DNA from: Methanomassiliicoccales archaeon LGM-DZ1
GTDB taxonomy: Archaea > Thermoplasmatota > Thermoplasmata > Methanomassiliicoccales > Methanomethylophilaceae
Reading direction: 5' to 3'
DNA length: 64,000 nucleotides
NCBI GenBank assembly: GCA_030168595.1
Contig: CP115556.1
Span: 1,426,001 to 1,490,000, forward strand
In this document: positions 8,821-16,559 of the stretch, in pieces
How the letters are laid out: the number at the start of each line of letters is the position of its first letter
How positions within the stretch are numbered: position 1 is the stretch's first letter
Notes under the pieces: model-generated
Database searches by the model: none
Told to the model about the DNA's origin: nothing
What the model saw: only the letters and a program-made list of their open reading frames with translations
Made by a program: the position numbers and the translations under genes

Positions 8821-9384
8821 TCAATGCGTTATCTGTATTGAGATATCATCGTACGTCTTATTCGCTGTTAAAATGACGAAGTCCAACGAGTCGATATCTT
8901 CCAACTTAATTTTTCCGTTCAAATGGAGCTCTATCACAGCCGTTCCGGATCCTCCGACAGTAATTACTTCTGGAGATCCATTGGCCTTCGCTATGTAGAT
9001 GGAATGCCCACCGTCCGGCCACGCTCTAACGTAAGCATATTTTGATGAAGTGTCATCATTGAAACTGCATAGGACTTTGTCAACATCAAGTCCGGCAGGA
9101 ATGGAGAATTCTACCCCCATATCATCCGCCCCACCTACGATCAAATCGGCAACGATGGTTGCACTCAGTGAGTTCTTGTCCCGTGTAAGGAAGATTATTC
9201 CCTCTACAGAAGTGCCGGCATCGGAACATGCCGCATCAAATTTAGTGAGCGATGCGAGTCCGTTATTGACTGGATTCCGATACTCGTGATATCCTTCATC
9301 CTTATCCAATGCAATATACGCGATTGTTGTTATCAGGAGTACAAATGATAAAATTGTAATGTATATTTTATGATTCTTCTTCAT
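8821..9384 (-). CDS. Membrane-anchored exported hypothetical protein
   Basis: The start is taken at the ATG giving MKKNHKIYITILSF, six codons inside the longest frame, because it begins directly with a lysine-rich n-region followed by a hydrophobic helix (about residues 6-24). That is a signal anchor or signal peptide. The remaining 160 residues are polar, with beta-strand-like stretches (SLSATIVADLIVGG, SGTAVIELHLNGKI), and should lie outside the membrane. I do not recognise a family. The gene and its flanks are AT-rich compared with neighbours, and it stands alone between two GC-rich genes, which suggests acquisition by transfer. Confidence 0.55.
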   Translation of the reverse strand: MKKNHKIYITILSFVLLITTIAYIALDKDEGYHEYRNPVNNGLASLTKFDAACSDAGTSVEGIIFLTRDKNSLSATIVADLIVGGADDMGVEFSIPAGLDVDKVLCSFNDDTSSKYAYVRAWPDGGHSIYIAKANGSPEVITVGGSGTAVIELHLNGKIKLEDIDSLDFVILTANKTYDDISIQITH

Positions 9385-9682
9385 TATATCGCCTAATATC
9401 ACTATTCATACATATTGGAATATACATCCAACAATATTTAATCGTATCGTAAAACAGAATTGACAGATCAATTGTGTTTTATATTTCCGAGTCAGTCATA
9501 CGCCGTTATCTTCTTCTGATGTGCAGGAAATTCGGGCCATTTTTTTGATTATGGGTCGCCTTTCCGCCTCAAGAGATGCGGAAACGTTCGGTTGATTGAA
9601 GCGACCGCCGGCAGAAGCGGACACAGGTTCCGTTCTGTCCGTGCAGAAAATTAAAATCGGCCGGCGCATAGCCGCACTAAGC

Positions 9683-11122
9683 ATGAACAAGGAAAACCTC
9701 TCGCTTCTCTGCGATTTCTATGAGTACACGATGGCCAACGGTTACTTAGAATCCGGGATGGAGGATAGGAAGGTCTGTTTCGACATGTTCTTCAGGAATG
9801 TGCCGGACGGCGGCGGTTTCGCCATCATGGCGGGGCTCGAGCAGGCCATAGAGCGCATCGAGAACATGCATTTCGAGGAGGAGGACATCGAGTACTTCCG
9901 TTCCAAAGGAGTGTTCTCCGAGAGGTTCCTGGAATATCTCAGGAAGTTCAGGTTCTCCGGCGACGTGTACGCGGTCCCCGAGGGCACGCCCATCTTCCCC
10001 ATGGAGCCTATCGTCACCGTGGTCGCGCCCGCGCCGCAGGCCCAGATGCTGGAGACCCTGCTCCTGATGACGATCAACCACCAGTCCCTGATAGCCACCA
10101 AGGCCAACAGGATCGTCCGCGCCGCCGACGGGAGGGGCGTCGCGGAGTTCGGGTCCCGCCGCGCCCAGGGTTCCGAGGCCGCTATCCTCGGTGCTAGGGC
10201 GGCGTACCTCGGAGGGTGCGTCGGCACCGCCTGCACCCTGTCCGACGAGAGGTTCGGAGTGCCGGCGAGCGGCACCATGGCGCACAGCTGGGTCTTGATG
10301 TTCGACTCGGAGCTCGAGGCGTTCAGGCAGTATTGCCGGCTGTACCCGGACAACGCCGTCCTGCTGGTGGACACCTACGATGCCCTCGGGCGCGGTGTTC
10401 CTGATGCGATAAAGGCGTTCAAGGAGGCCGGCATAACCAAAGGCGGCATCCGCCTCGATTCCGGGGACCTCGCGTTCCTGACCAGGAAGGCCCGTGCCAT
10501 GCTCGACGAGGCGGGGCTGCCCGGCATCAAGATCGTGGCGTCGAACTCCCTTGACGAGTACATCATCAAGGACCTTATCGAGCAGGGTGCCTGCATCGAC
10601 TCCTTCGGTGTCGGGGACCGGCTGATCACCAGCCACAGCAACCCCGTGTTCGGAGGGGTCTACAAGCTCGCCGCCGTGGAAGAGAACGGGAAGATCGTTC
10701 CCAAGATGAAGGTCTCCAACAACGTCGTCAAGATCACCACCCCGGGGCTGAAGAGGACGTTCCGCCTCTTCTCCAAGAAAGACGGGAAGGCCCTGGCAGA
10801 CCTCGTCTGCCTCGCGGACGAGGAGATCGACCCGTCCCGGCCGCTGACCATCTTCGACCCAGACGCTCCGTGGAAGAAGAAGACCCTGACCGATTTCACC
10901 GTCAGGCCCCTGCAGGTCAAGGTCTTCGAAGGCGGGAAACAGGTCTACCAGAGCCCCGAGCTCAAAGAGATCAGGAGCTACTGCGCAGAGCAGATCGGCA
11001 CCCTGTGGGACGAGGTCAAGAGGTTCTCCAACCCCCAGACCTACTACGTCGACCTTTCCGAGAAGCTGTGGAAGCTCAAGCGCTCCATGCTCGATAACGG
11101 CGGGGTCTACAGGCCGGAATGA
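9683..11122 (+). CDS. pncB: Nicotinate phosphoribosyltransferase
   Basis: A 479-residue NAPRTase-family enzyme joining nicotinate and PRPP to give nicotinate mononucleotide (Preiss-Handler salvage to NAD). The start at ATG 9683 gives MNKENLSLLCDFYEYTMANGY, the usual family opening with the DFYEYTM motif. Later motifs include VAEFGSRRAQG, the SGTMAHSWV segment, IRLDSGDLA, ASNSLDEY and FGVGDRLITS, which line the substrate and phosphate site. The length matches the longer archaeal/Gram-positive form. An A/T-rich box at about 9645-9655 (GAAAATTAAAATC) lies about 30 bases upstream, pointing to a nearly leaderless transcript. It appears to be a single-gene unit. Confidence 0.92.
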   Translation: MNKENLSLLCDFYEYTMANGYLESGMEDRKVCFDMFFRNVPDGGGFAIMAGLEQAIERIENMHFEEEDIEYFRSKGVFSERFLEYLRKFRFSGDVYAVPEGTPIFPMEPIVTVVAPAPQAQMLETLLLMTINHQSLIATKANRIVRAADGRGVAEFGSRRAQGSEAAILGARAAYLGGCVGTACTLSDERFGVPASGTMAHSWVLMFDSELEAFRQYCRLYPDNAVLLVDTYDALGRGVPDAIKAFKEAGITKGGIRLDSGDLAFLTRKARAMLDEAGLPGIKIVASNSLDEYIIKDLIEQGACIDSFGVGDRLITSHSNPVFGGVYKLAAVEENGKIVPKMKVSNNVVKITTPGLKRTFRLFSKKDGKALADLVCLADEEIDPSRPLTIFDPDAPWKKKTLTDFTVRPLQVKVFEGGKQVYQSPELKEIRSYCAEQIGTLWDEVKRFSNPQTYYVDLSEKLWKLKRSMLDNGGVYRPE

Positions 11123-11129
11123 TCCGGCG

Positions 11130-11189
11130 CGGCCCGCCGTCCCTCGGAGGGGAAGCGGGCCGGAAAACGGAGGAGCGGACGCTCCTCCG
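11130..11189. terminator. Paired hairpins between convergent genes
   Basis: Two inverted repeats lie between the pncB stop and the MFS stop. The first is CGGCCCGC (11130-11137) with GCGGGCCG (11155-11162). The second is CGGAGGAGC (11168-11176) with GCTCCTCCG (11181-11189). Their position between convergent genes suggests a bidirectional terminator region. Confidence 0.45.
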
Positions 11190-11214
11190 GAATAGGTTTC
11201 GGTGTTCTCAGGTT

Positions 11215-12558
11215 TCAGTCGCTCTTCTCTGTCCTCCTCCCGAGCTTCAGTCCTTCGTCCTCATGCCCCTTCTCGACCGAGAGCAGAGCGCACACAAGGG
11301 CTATCACCATCATGACGAACGCCATGAGCCAGAGGTCCTGGAACTCGCCCAGGGTCTTGTCGGATATCACGAACCCTCCGATGGTGATGAGTATCGCGCC
11401 TCCGGCGAAGGGGAACAGGTTCAGGGCCGCCGTCGACGTTCCGGCCATGGCCACCGGGAAGAGCTCCTTGATCTGCGCGTAGGAGACCACGAAGAACCCT
11501 CCGAAGAACCCGAACAGGAAGTTGATGGCCCCCTGTATCGCCATATTGTCCATGCCGTCGTTGCCGGCTGTCAGCCATATGACCGCCCAGACCAGGGTGT
11601 ACACGGCCGTTCCGAACACCATGACCTTCTTCCTGGAATGGAACACGCGGTCGGACAGCATGCCTGCCAGGGGGCACCCGAACACCATCCCGATGCCGAC
11701 CATGGTGACCATGAGCGACGCCTCGGTGTTGGAGAAGTCGTAGATGTTCTTGTAGAACGATCCGGACTGGGACGCCTGCCAGAGCATGATGGTCCCGTAC
11801 ATGAAGAAGAACCATATCGCGAGGGGCCAGAACTTCCTGCCCCCGCCGAACGTCAGCTTCAGGGCCTCTACGGTGCCCATCTTGGCCGAGGTGGACTCGG
11901 TGATAGGCTCCCCGGTCTCCTCGGAGACGATCTCCTCGATGCTCGGGAGGCCGAGCTCCGAGGGGTGGTTCCTGACGAAGTACCAGCAGAGCAGCGAGAT
12001 GACAGCGGTGATGACGGCGAGGACCAGGTAGGTGTTCTGGATGCCCAGGCTGTCCATCATCACGACCATCGGCGTGGCCGCGGCGATCCCTCCGACGTTC
12101 CCGACCAGGAGCAGGACGCCGCTCATGGAAGCGAACTCGTTCTTCCTGTACCAGACGGCCAGGACCTTCATTATCGGAATGTAGACGACCGCTGCGCCGA
12201 TCCCTATCAGGAACTTCCCGGCGATCATCAGGTCGAACTCGCTGAAAGTGTCGGCCAGAGCGCTCAGCACAGAGCCCAGCGCGATCAGCATGACGAAGAT
12301 GCTGGCGGCCTTCCTGGGACCCATCTTGTCGGTGAGTATCCCGCTGGGTATCTGCATCAGAGTATAGGCGTATAGGTAGGCCGATGCGAGCAGGGCGATC
12401 GAGGAGGATCCCACCTCGAACGAGTCCTGCAGGGTATCGGATATCGCACCTCCTGTCGTACGGTGGAAGTAGACGAAGAAGTACGCGATAGCCAGGACAA
12501 TGAAGATGATCCATCTGTAGGACAGCATCTTCGTCTTCTGAGCATCGTCTATTGTCAT
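11215..12558 (-). CDS. MFS transporter (sugar-phosphate permease-like)
   Basis: A 447-residue major facilitator with twelve hydrophobic segments in a 6+6 arrangement and a hydrophilic central loop near residues 190-235. Visible features are the N-terminal VYFHRTTGGAIS segment and the TM2-3 loop signature GILTDKMGPRKAA. A second copy of that loop appears after TM8 as GMLSDRVFHSRKK. Resemblance is to the GlpT/UhpC/ExuT-like group; the substrate cannot be read from sequence. A strong GGAGG ribosome-binding site precedes the ATG at 12558, and the upstream 170 bases are AT-rich. It is transcribed alone, convergent with pncB. Confidence 0.82.
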   Translation of the reverse strand: MTIDDAQKTKMLSYRWIIFIVLAIAYFFVYFHRTTGGAISDTLQDSFEVGSSSIALLASAYLYAYTLMQIPSGILTDKMGPRKAASIFVMLIALGSVLSALADTFSEFDLMIAGKFLIGIGAAVVYIPIMKVLAVWYRKNEFASMSGVLLLVGNVGGIAAATPMVVMMDSLGIQNTYLVLAVITAVISLLCWYFVRNHPSELGLPSIEEIVSEETGEPITESTSAKMGTVEALKLTFGGGRKFWPLAIWFFFMYGTIMLWQASQSGSFYKNIYDFSNTEASLMVTMVGIGMVFGCPLAGMLSDRVFHSRKKVMVFGTAVYTLVWAVIWLTAGNDGMDNMAIQGAINFLFGFFGGFFVVSYAQIKELFPVAMAGTSTAALNLFPFAGGAILITIGGFVISDKTLGEFQDLWLMAFVMMVIALVCALLSVEKGHEDEGLKLGRRTEKSD

Positions 12559-12735
12559 ACATATTCCTCCATTGTATTTTTACGACGAGGCTATCCAACC
12601 TCGGACTGATATCAGAATGTGTGTAATTAACAGGGTTTGCGAACATGTCTCCAGTATGTTTGTCAATAATAATTGGAATATGATATTACTGACAGCCGAC
12701 ATGTAAAAACTCATTATCTGGGATATGCTGCGCGT
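12559..12735 (-). promoter_or_regulatory. AT-rich upstream region of the MFS gene
   Basis: This gap is AT-rich, with candidate TATA stretches (for example ATAATAATTGG around 12667-12675 read on plus). It separates the 3' end of the VTC gene from the MFS start. No coding frame is credible in it. Confidence 0.3.
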
Positions 12736-13452
12736 TCAGTCGCAGAGCTCCCAGTCGACTCTGTCGAAAAGGAGCTTCTTGTACGCATTGCCGTACTTCG
12801 AGAAGGACGACCTGAAGATCCTGTTCTCGGACATGGTATGTGCCAGCCACAGCGGGATAGCGGTCGCGGTCTTGATCTCCATGAGGGTCCCTCCGGGGAT
12901 GAGCTCGGTGCCTCCGGCCGGCAGGGATATGTCCAGGCCGTCCAGGCGGGCGGTTATGCGCTCGTCGAAGGTGATCCTCAGGTCGAGGGCATCGTCCAGC
13001 GGGCGCAGCGCCTCCCTCTCGTACGACAGGTACATCGCGGGGCCGAGGCCGGGGTAGTTCCTGAACATGTAGGAAATCTCCCTCCCCACCTGGGTATCGG
13101 GGCCGCTCCCTCCCCTGTCCAGCCATTCCTCGGCCTCCGCGATCGGAAGTGCCAGGCGTCTTTTGTAGACGATCCCGAGGTACTTCTTCTTGAGCTCCAC
13201 GAATATCCGGGAATCCGGCCCCGGGGCCCCGTAGGAACGGGTCCTGAGCTTCTCCTTGTAGGCGGGCTTCTCGATGGACCGGCGGGCGAGGATGAAATCG
13301 GGGGTGTCGTAGTAGATGTTGCGGATCTCGGTGCGCCCGTAGCTGTCGACGGCCATGCGCCCGTCCAGGACATCCAGGACGGCGCGCTTCTGCTCCGGGC
13401 TCATCACGTACTTCATCTCGACCCGCCTGAACGTAGACTGGTAGTCCGCCAT
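12736..13452 (-). CDS. VTC-domain protein (polyphosphate-polymerase-like)
   Basis: A 238-residue protein of the VTC-domain family, a triphosphate-tunnel-metalloenzyme fold whose eukaryotic member Vtc4 polymerises polyphosphate from ATP. Tunnel-lining motifs are visible: RVEMKYVMSPEQ at the start, IRNIYYDTPDF, AYKEKLRTRSYG, IFVELKKKYLGIVYKRR, then MYLSYEREAL, LRITFDERI and LMEIKTATAIPLWL. The alternating Lys/Arg and Glu pattern is intact, so activity is plausible. It is transcribed away from a membrane-protein / DUF4956 / CotH set that starts 65 bases upstream; these families are repeatedly found together, so I treat the divergent block as one module. Confidence 0.85.
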   Translation of the reverse strand: MADYQSTFRRVEMKYVMSPEQKRAVLDVLDGRMAVDSYGRTEIRNIYYDTPDFILARRSIEKPAYKEKLRTRSYGAPGPDSRIFVELKKKYLGIVYKRRLALPIAEAEEWLDRGGSGPDTQVGREISYMFRNYPGLGPAMYLSYEREALRPLDDALDLRITFDERITARLDGLDISLPAGGTELIPGGTLMEIKTATAIPLWLAHTMSENRIFRSSFSKYGNAYKKLLFDRVDWELCD

Positions 13453-13517
13453 GGTCCGACCCCCTTTCTATATCCGGAATGCGCACCCATTAATAATCTC
13501 CTGCCGTTAACCGCCCC
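13453..13517. promoter_or_regulatory. Divergent promoter region of the VTC / membrane-protein module
   Basis: The 65 bases between the divergent starts contain CCATTAATAATCTCC, a TATA-like element placed about 25-30 bases before the plus-strand GTG, and TATATCC for the minus strand. Shared control is plausible. Confidence 0.35.
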
Positions 13518-14369
13518 GTGGATTGGTACATAGGAATACCTGTAGGCATGGCCCTGGTCATCCTGGGTGCCGTCTGGGTCGCCAGGGGCGTCAAGTGGAT
13601 CTCGCCCAACAGCGGGGTCTCGCCGTATTATGTGGGGTTCCTCGCCGGCGGGCTGGTCTGCCCTCTCACGGTGTTCATCATCTCTGCGTTCTCCGATCCC
13701 GCCGCCGTGACCCGCAACACCTACGGGTCCGCCGTCGCCGCCCTGGTCCTCGCGCTCCTGATGGCGGTGCTGGTCATCGATGTGAACAACCTCAGCTTCA
13801 ACCGCAGGATCGAGACCGTCACGGTGGCCGCCGGCACGGTCATCCTGGAGTACATGGCGCTCGTCGGGGACATAGGGTTCGCGGAGGCGCAGGCGGCAGT
13901 GGTGCTGCTGTTCCTGTTCATGCAGTTCGTGCACAGGAATCGGAAAGGCGCGGTCAGCGATTTCAAGGAGGGGGACGCCCCTCGGGCGAGGCCTGCCGGC
14001 AGGGACATGACTCTCACCCTGGTCGTCCTGGTCTCGGGCCTGGCCGTGTTCATATCCGGCTTCTTCCTGGCAGTCGACGGCGGAACGGATCTGGCACATG
14101 TGATATTCGGTGCCGGAGGCCCCCTAGAGTCCTCCCGCGGCTTCGACAGCGCATCGATGTGCGGGTCCCTCTCGGACAACATCGGGCCCTTCGGGTACGC
14201 CATCGTCGCGGGAGCGGTGCTGTCCCTGTCCTCCGCCATCCTGACGCTTTCTATGAGGCATGCCGGACAGAAGGCGCTCGCCGCCGGGACTCTGTCCGGA
14301 ACGGTGTGCTTCACGTGCCTGTTCTCGCTTGCATCGGTCATGTTCCTCAATATGACGTTATACGGATGA
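13518..14369 (+). CDS. Polytopic membrane protein of unknown function
   Basis: A 283-residue protein with about seven or eight hydrophobic helices. The first spans residues 5-22 and the last residues 260-281. A short charged loop, RKGAVSDFKEGDAPRARPAGRD, lies near the middle. The start is the GTG at 13518, since no ATG occurs before the first helix. I do not recognise the family. Its position between a divergent VTC gene and the DUF4956 and CotH genes suggests a membrane partner of that module, by inference from context only. Confidence 0.62.
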   Translation: MDWYIGIPVGMALVILGAVWVARGVKWISPNSGVSPYYVGFLAGGLVCPLTVFIISAFSDPAAVTRNTYGSAVAALVLALLMAVLVIDVNNLSFNRRIETVTVAAGTVILEYMALVGDIGFAEAQAAVVLLFLFMQFVHRNRKGAVSDFKEGDAPRARPAGRDMTLTLVVLVSGLAVFISGFFLAVDGGTDLAHVIFGAGGPLESSRGFDSASMCGSLSDNIGPFGYAIVAGAVLSLSSAILTLSMRHAGQKALAAGTLSGTVCFTCLFSLASVMFLNMTLYG

Positions 14370-14400
14370 CCTGCTGACAAAGACGGCCGGCATGTCCACC

Positions 14401-14416
14401 GTGCGTCTTATTATCC
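14401..14416 (+). promoter_or_regulatory. Possible internal TATA box before the DUF4956 gene
   Basis: GTCTTATTATCCTT lies about 35 bases before the start at 14446. A very similar TCTTATTATCC precedes cfbC at about 31173, where it is clearly promoter-placed. Confidence 0.35.
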
Positions 14417-14445
14417 TTGACGATTTCCCTGAAAAAGGAGAGAGA

Positions 14446-15141
14446 ATGGGCGCGTTCTTCGACAACATCTTCAACAGTCCCTACATAAGCACCTTCACCG
14501 TCGAGCAGTTCCTGCTGGTGATGCTCTGCGCCGTGTTCGTAGGGATGATGATCTCCGTCGTCTACGCGTACAACAACGAGTACAGCGAGGGCTTCCTGAT
14601 CACGGTCGCCATCATACCGGCCGTCGTGGCGGTCATCATCATGGTGGTCAGTGACAGCATCGGCGTGGGTATAGCCGTCGCAGGGGCGTTCAGCCTCGTC
14701 AGGTTCCGTTCGGTCCCCGGGAAGGCCACGGAGATCGGGGCCATATTCATCGCTATGGCCTCCGGGCTGCTCATAGGCACCGGCTACCTGGGCTTCGGGA
14801 TACTTTTCGTCATGCTGATCGGGTTCTTCTACGTGGCCTATGAGCGCCTTTCCGGGAGGGAGCCCATCAGGAAGGACAACCGCAAGACCCTCAATGTCAC
14901 GATCCCGGAATCGCTCAACTATACCGGGCTTTTCGACGGTGTCCTGAAGAAGTACGCCACCGAGATCAAGCTGACCAAGGTCAGGACCACCAACATGGGG
15001 AGCATGTTCCGCCTGACGTACGAGCTGGTCGTGGCGGACGACTTCGATTCCAAAGCGCTGGTAGACGAGATACGCGTCATGAACGGGAACCTGGAGGTCT
15101 CCGTATCGGACACGAAGGAAACGGAGTGGCAGAGCCTGTGA
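14446..15141 (+). CDS. DUF4956 membrane protein
   Basis: The start at ATG 14446 is preferred over an upstream in-frame ATG because GGAGAG sits just upstream and the protein then begins MGAFFDNIFNSPYISTF. The 231-residue protein has three or four transmembrane helices (about residues 20-125), with the family's central motif SIGVGIAVAGAFSLVRFRS, followed by a soluble domain of about 95 residues containing an ACT-like beta-alpha-beta pattern. DUF4956 proteins commonly neighbour VTC-domain and CotH genes. No enzymatic activity is established. The stop overlaps the CotH start as GTGA, indicating coupling. Confidence 0.85.
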   Translation: MGAFFDNIFNSPYISTFTVEQFLLVMLCAVFVGMMISVVYAYNNEYSEGFLITVAIIPAVVAVIIMVVSDSIGVGIAVAGAFSLVRFRSVPGKATEIGAIFIAMASGLLIGTGYLGFGILFVMLIGFFYVAYERLSGREPIRKDNRKTLNVTIPESLNYTGLFDGVLKKYATEIKLTKVRTTNMGSMFRLTYELVVADDFDSKALVDEIRVMNGNLEVSVSDTKETEWQSL

Positions 15142-16469
15142 GAAGACCGGCGAAGGCAGCATTCGCTCTCATAGCCGCCGCGGCCGTGGTGACGGCGGGG
15201 CTGTGGGTATACAACGACGAGAGCTCATCGGAGCCGTACACCCTGCCGGCCATGACGATTGTGACGGACGGCTACGAGGACGTCGTCTCCAAGGAATACT
15301 ACCTGGACTGCAGCATCTCGGTGTCGAACTGCGACCCAGACTATGAGCTCAGCAATGAGGATGCGGAGATAAAGGGGCGCGGGAACACCACCTGGTACGG
15401 CAACGACTACCACTGGTACGATACCAAGAAGAAACCGTTCAAGATCAAGTTCAGCGATCCCGTCGATCTCTTCGGCAGCGGGTCTGCCAGGGAATGGACG
15501 CTCATCGCCAATTACACGGACCAGAGCCTGAGCAGGGATTATCTCGCGTACAACACCGCCCTCCTGATCGGCATGTACGCCAGCAGCACCCAGTTCGTCA
15601 ACCTCTGGCTCAACGGCGTGTACGAGGGGGTGTACCTGGTCTGCGACCAGATCGAGCTCGGGGAGGGGCGCGTGCAGGCCCTCGACGATTCGGGCGACCC
15701 GTACACGTACCAGTACCTCATGGAGCTCAACGGCTGGGTTCAGACGGACTACTCCGAGGGGGCGGTCGAGGGCAGGGACTATTTCGTGGCCGATGACCAG
15801 CCCTATGAGTTCAGCGACCCGGACGGGAGCGATCTGGAGGACGGCGTCTTCGAGACGGTCGAGGAGCTCTTCAACAAGGCCCTCTCCATGCTCCGGGCCG
15901 GGCCCGATTCATACAGTTTCAGCGAGATCCGGTCGGTCCTCGATACGGAATCCTTCGCCGAGACGTACATCATCAACGAGGTCTTCACGACGCAGGACAT
16001 CAACTGGTCCAGCTTCAAGTTCCTGGTCTACGGGAACGAATGCACGGCGGACGGACTGACGATCTCCAGCGGGCCTGTCTGGGACTTCGATACCAGCTCC
16101 GGGAACACCAGGAACGAGCACAGCAAGGACCCGGACAACCTCTGGGCGGCCGAGACCAACGCCTGGTACCATTACCTCCTGAAGTACGATGAGTTCCGGA
16201 CGCAGATCGCCGATATCCTGGAGGCCGACGAGATTGCGATCACGGAGCTCTGGGAGTCGCTGTACAGCGAGGAGATGACGCACAGCTCCGACTTCGATCG
16301 CAACTTCGACCGCTGGCCGGTCCTGGGAGTGTCCATCTGGTCGAACCCCCTCGAGTTCGTCCAGCTGAGGACGTGGGAGTCGCATATGGACTATCTCATC
16401 GACTGGCTGGAGCGCAGCCTGGACTACGTCGTGTCCTGCTACAGCGAGTATGCGGGCAGGACCTACTGA
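15138..16469 (+). CDS. CotH-family protein, exported
   Basis: The preferred start is the GTG at 15138, whose GTGA overlaps the DUF4956 stop; a GTG four codons earlier is the alternative. Residues 5-25 form a signal peptide or anchor. The rest has the CotH kinase-like pattern: IKGRGNTTW, KKPFKIKF, WTLIANYTDQSLSRDYLAYN, WLNGVYEGVYLVCDQIELG, then YIINEVFTTQDINWSSFKF and PVWDFDTSSGN. In Bacillus CotH these motifs build an atypical protein kinase that phosphorylates spore-coat proteins. Here an outward-facing modification of cell-envelope proteins is the likely role, by inference. Confidence 0.87.
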   Translation: MRRPAKAAFALIAAAAVVTAGLWVYNDESSSEPYTLPAMTIVTDGYEDVVSKEYYLDCSISVSNCDPDYELSNEDAEIKGRGNTTWYGNDYHWYDTKKKPFKIKFSDPVDLFGSGSAREWTLIANYTDQSLSRDYLAYNTALLIGMYASSTQFVNLWLNGVYEGVYLVCDQIELGEGRVQALDDSGDPYTYQYLMELNGWVQTDYSEGAVEGRDYFVADDQPYEFSDPDGSDLEDGVFETVEELFNKALSMLRAGPDSYSFSEIRSVLDTESFAETYIINEVFTTQDINWSSFKFLVYGNECTADGLTISSGPVWDFDTSSGNTRNEHSKDPDNLWAAETNAWYHYLLKYDEFRTQIADILEADEIAITELWESLYSEEMTHSSDFDRNFDRWPVLGVSIWSNPLEFVQLRTWESHMDYLIDWLERSLDYVVSCYSEYAGRTY

Positions 16470-16510
16470 CGGGATATCTCCCTGACGTTGTCAACCTCTA
16501 GTTCATAACA

Positions 16511-16518
16511 TTTATATA
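16511..16518 (+). promoter_or_regulatory. TATA box of htpG
   Basis: A clean TTTATATA on a GC-rich background, about 42-49 bases before the ATG at 16560. It implies a short leader of roughly 20 bases. Confidence 0.5.
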
Positions 16519-16559
16519 GAAGGGCATTTTAATATTGAGTCGTTCAGACAGTGATCCGA

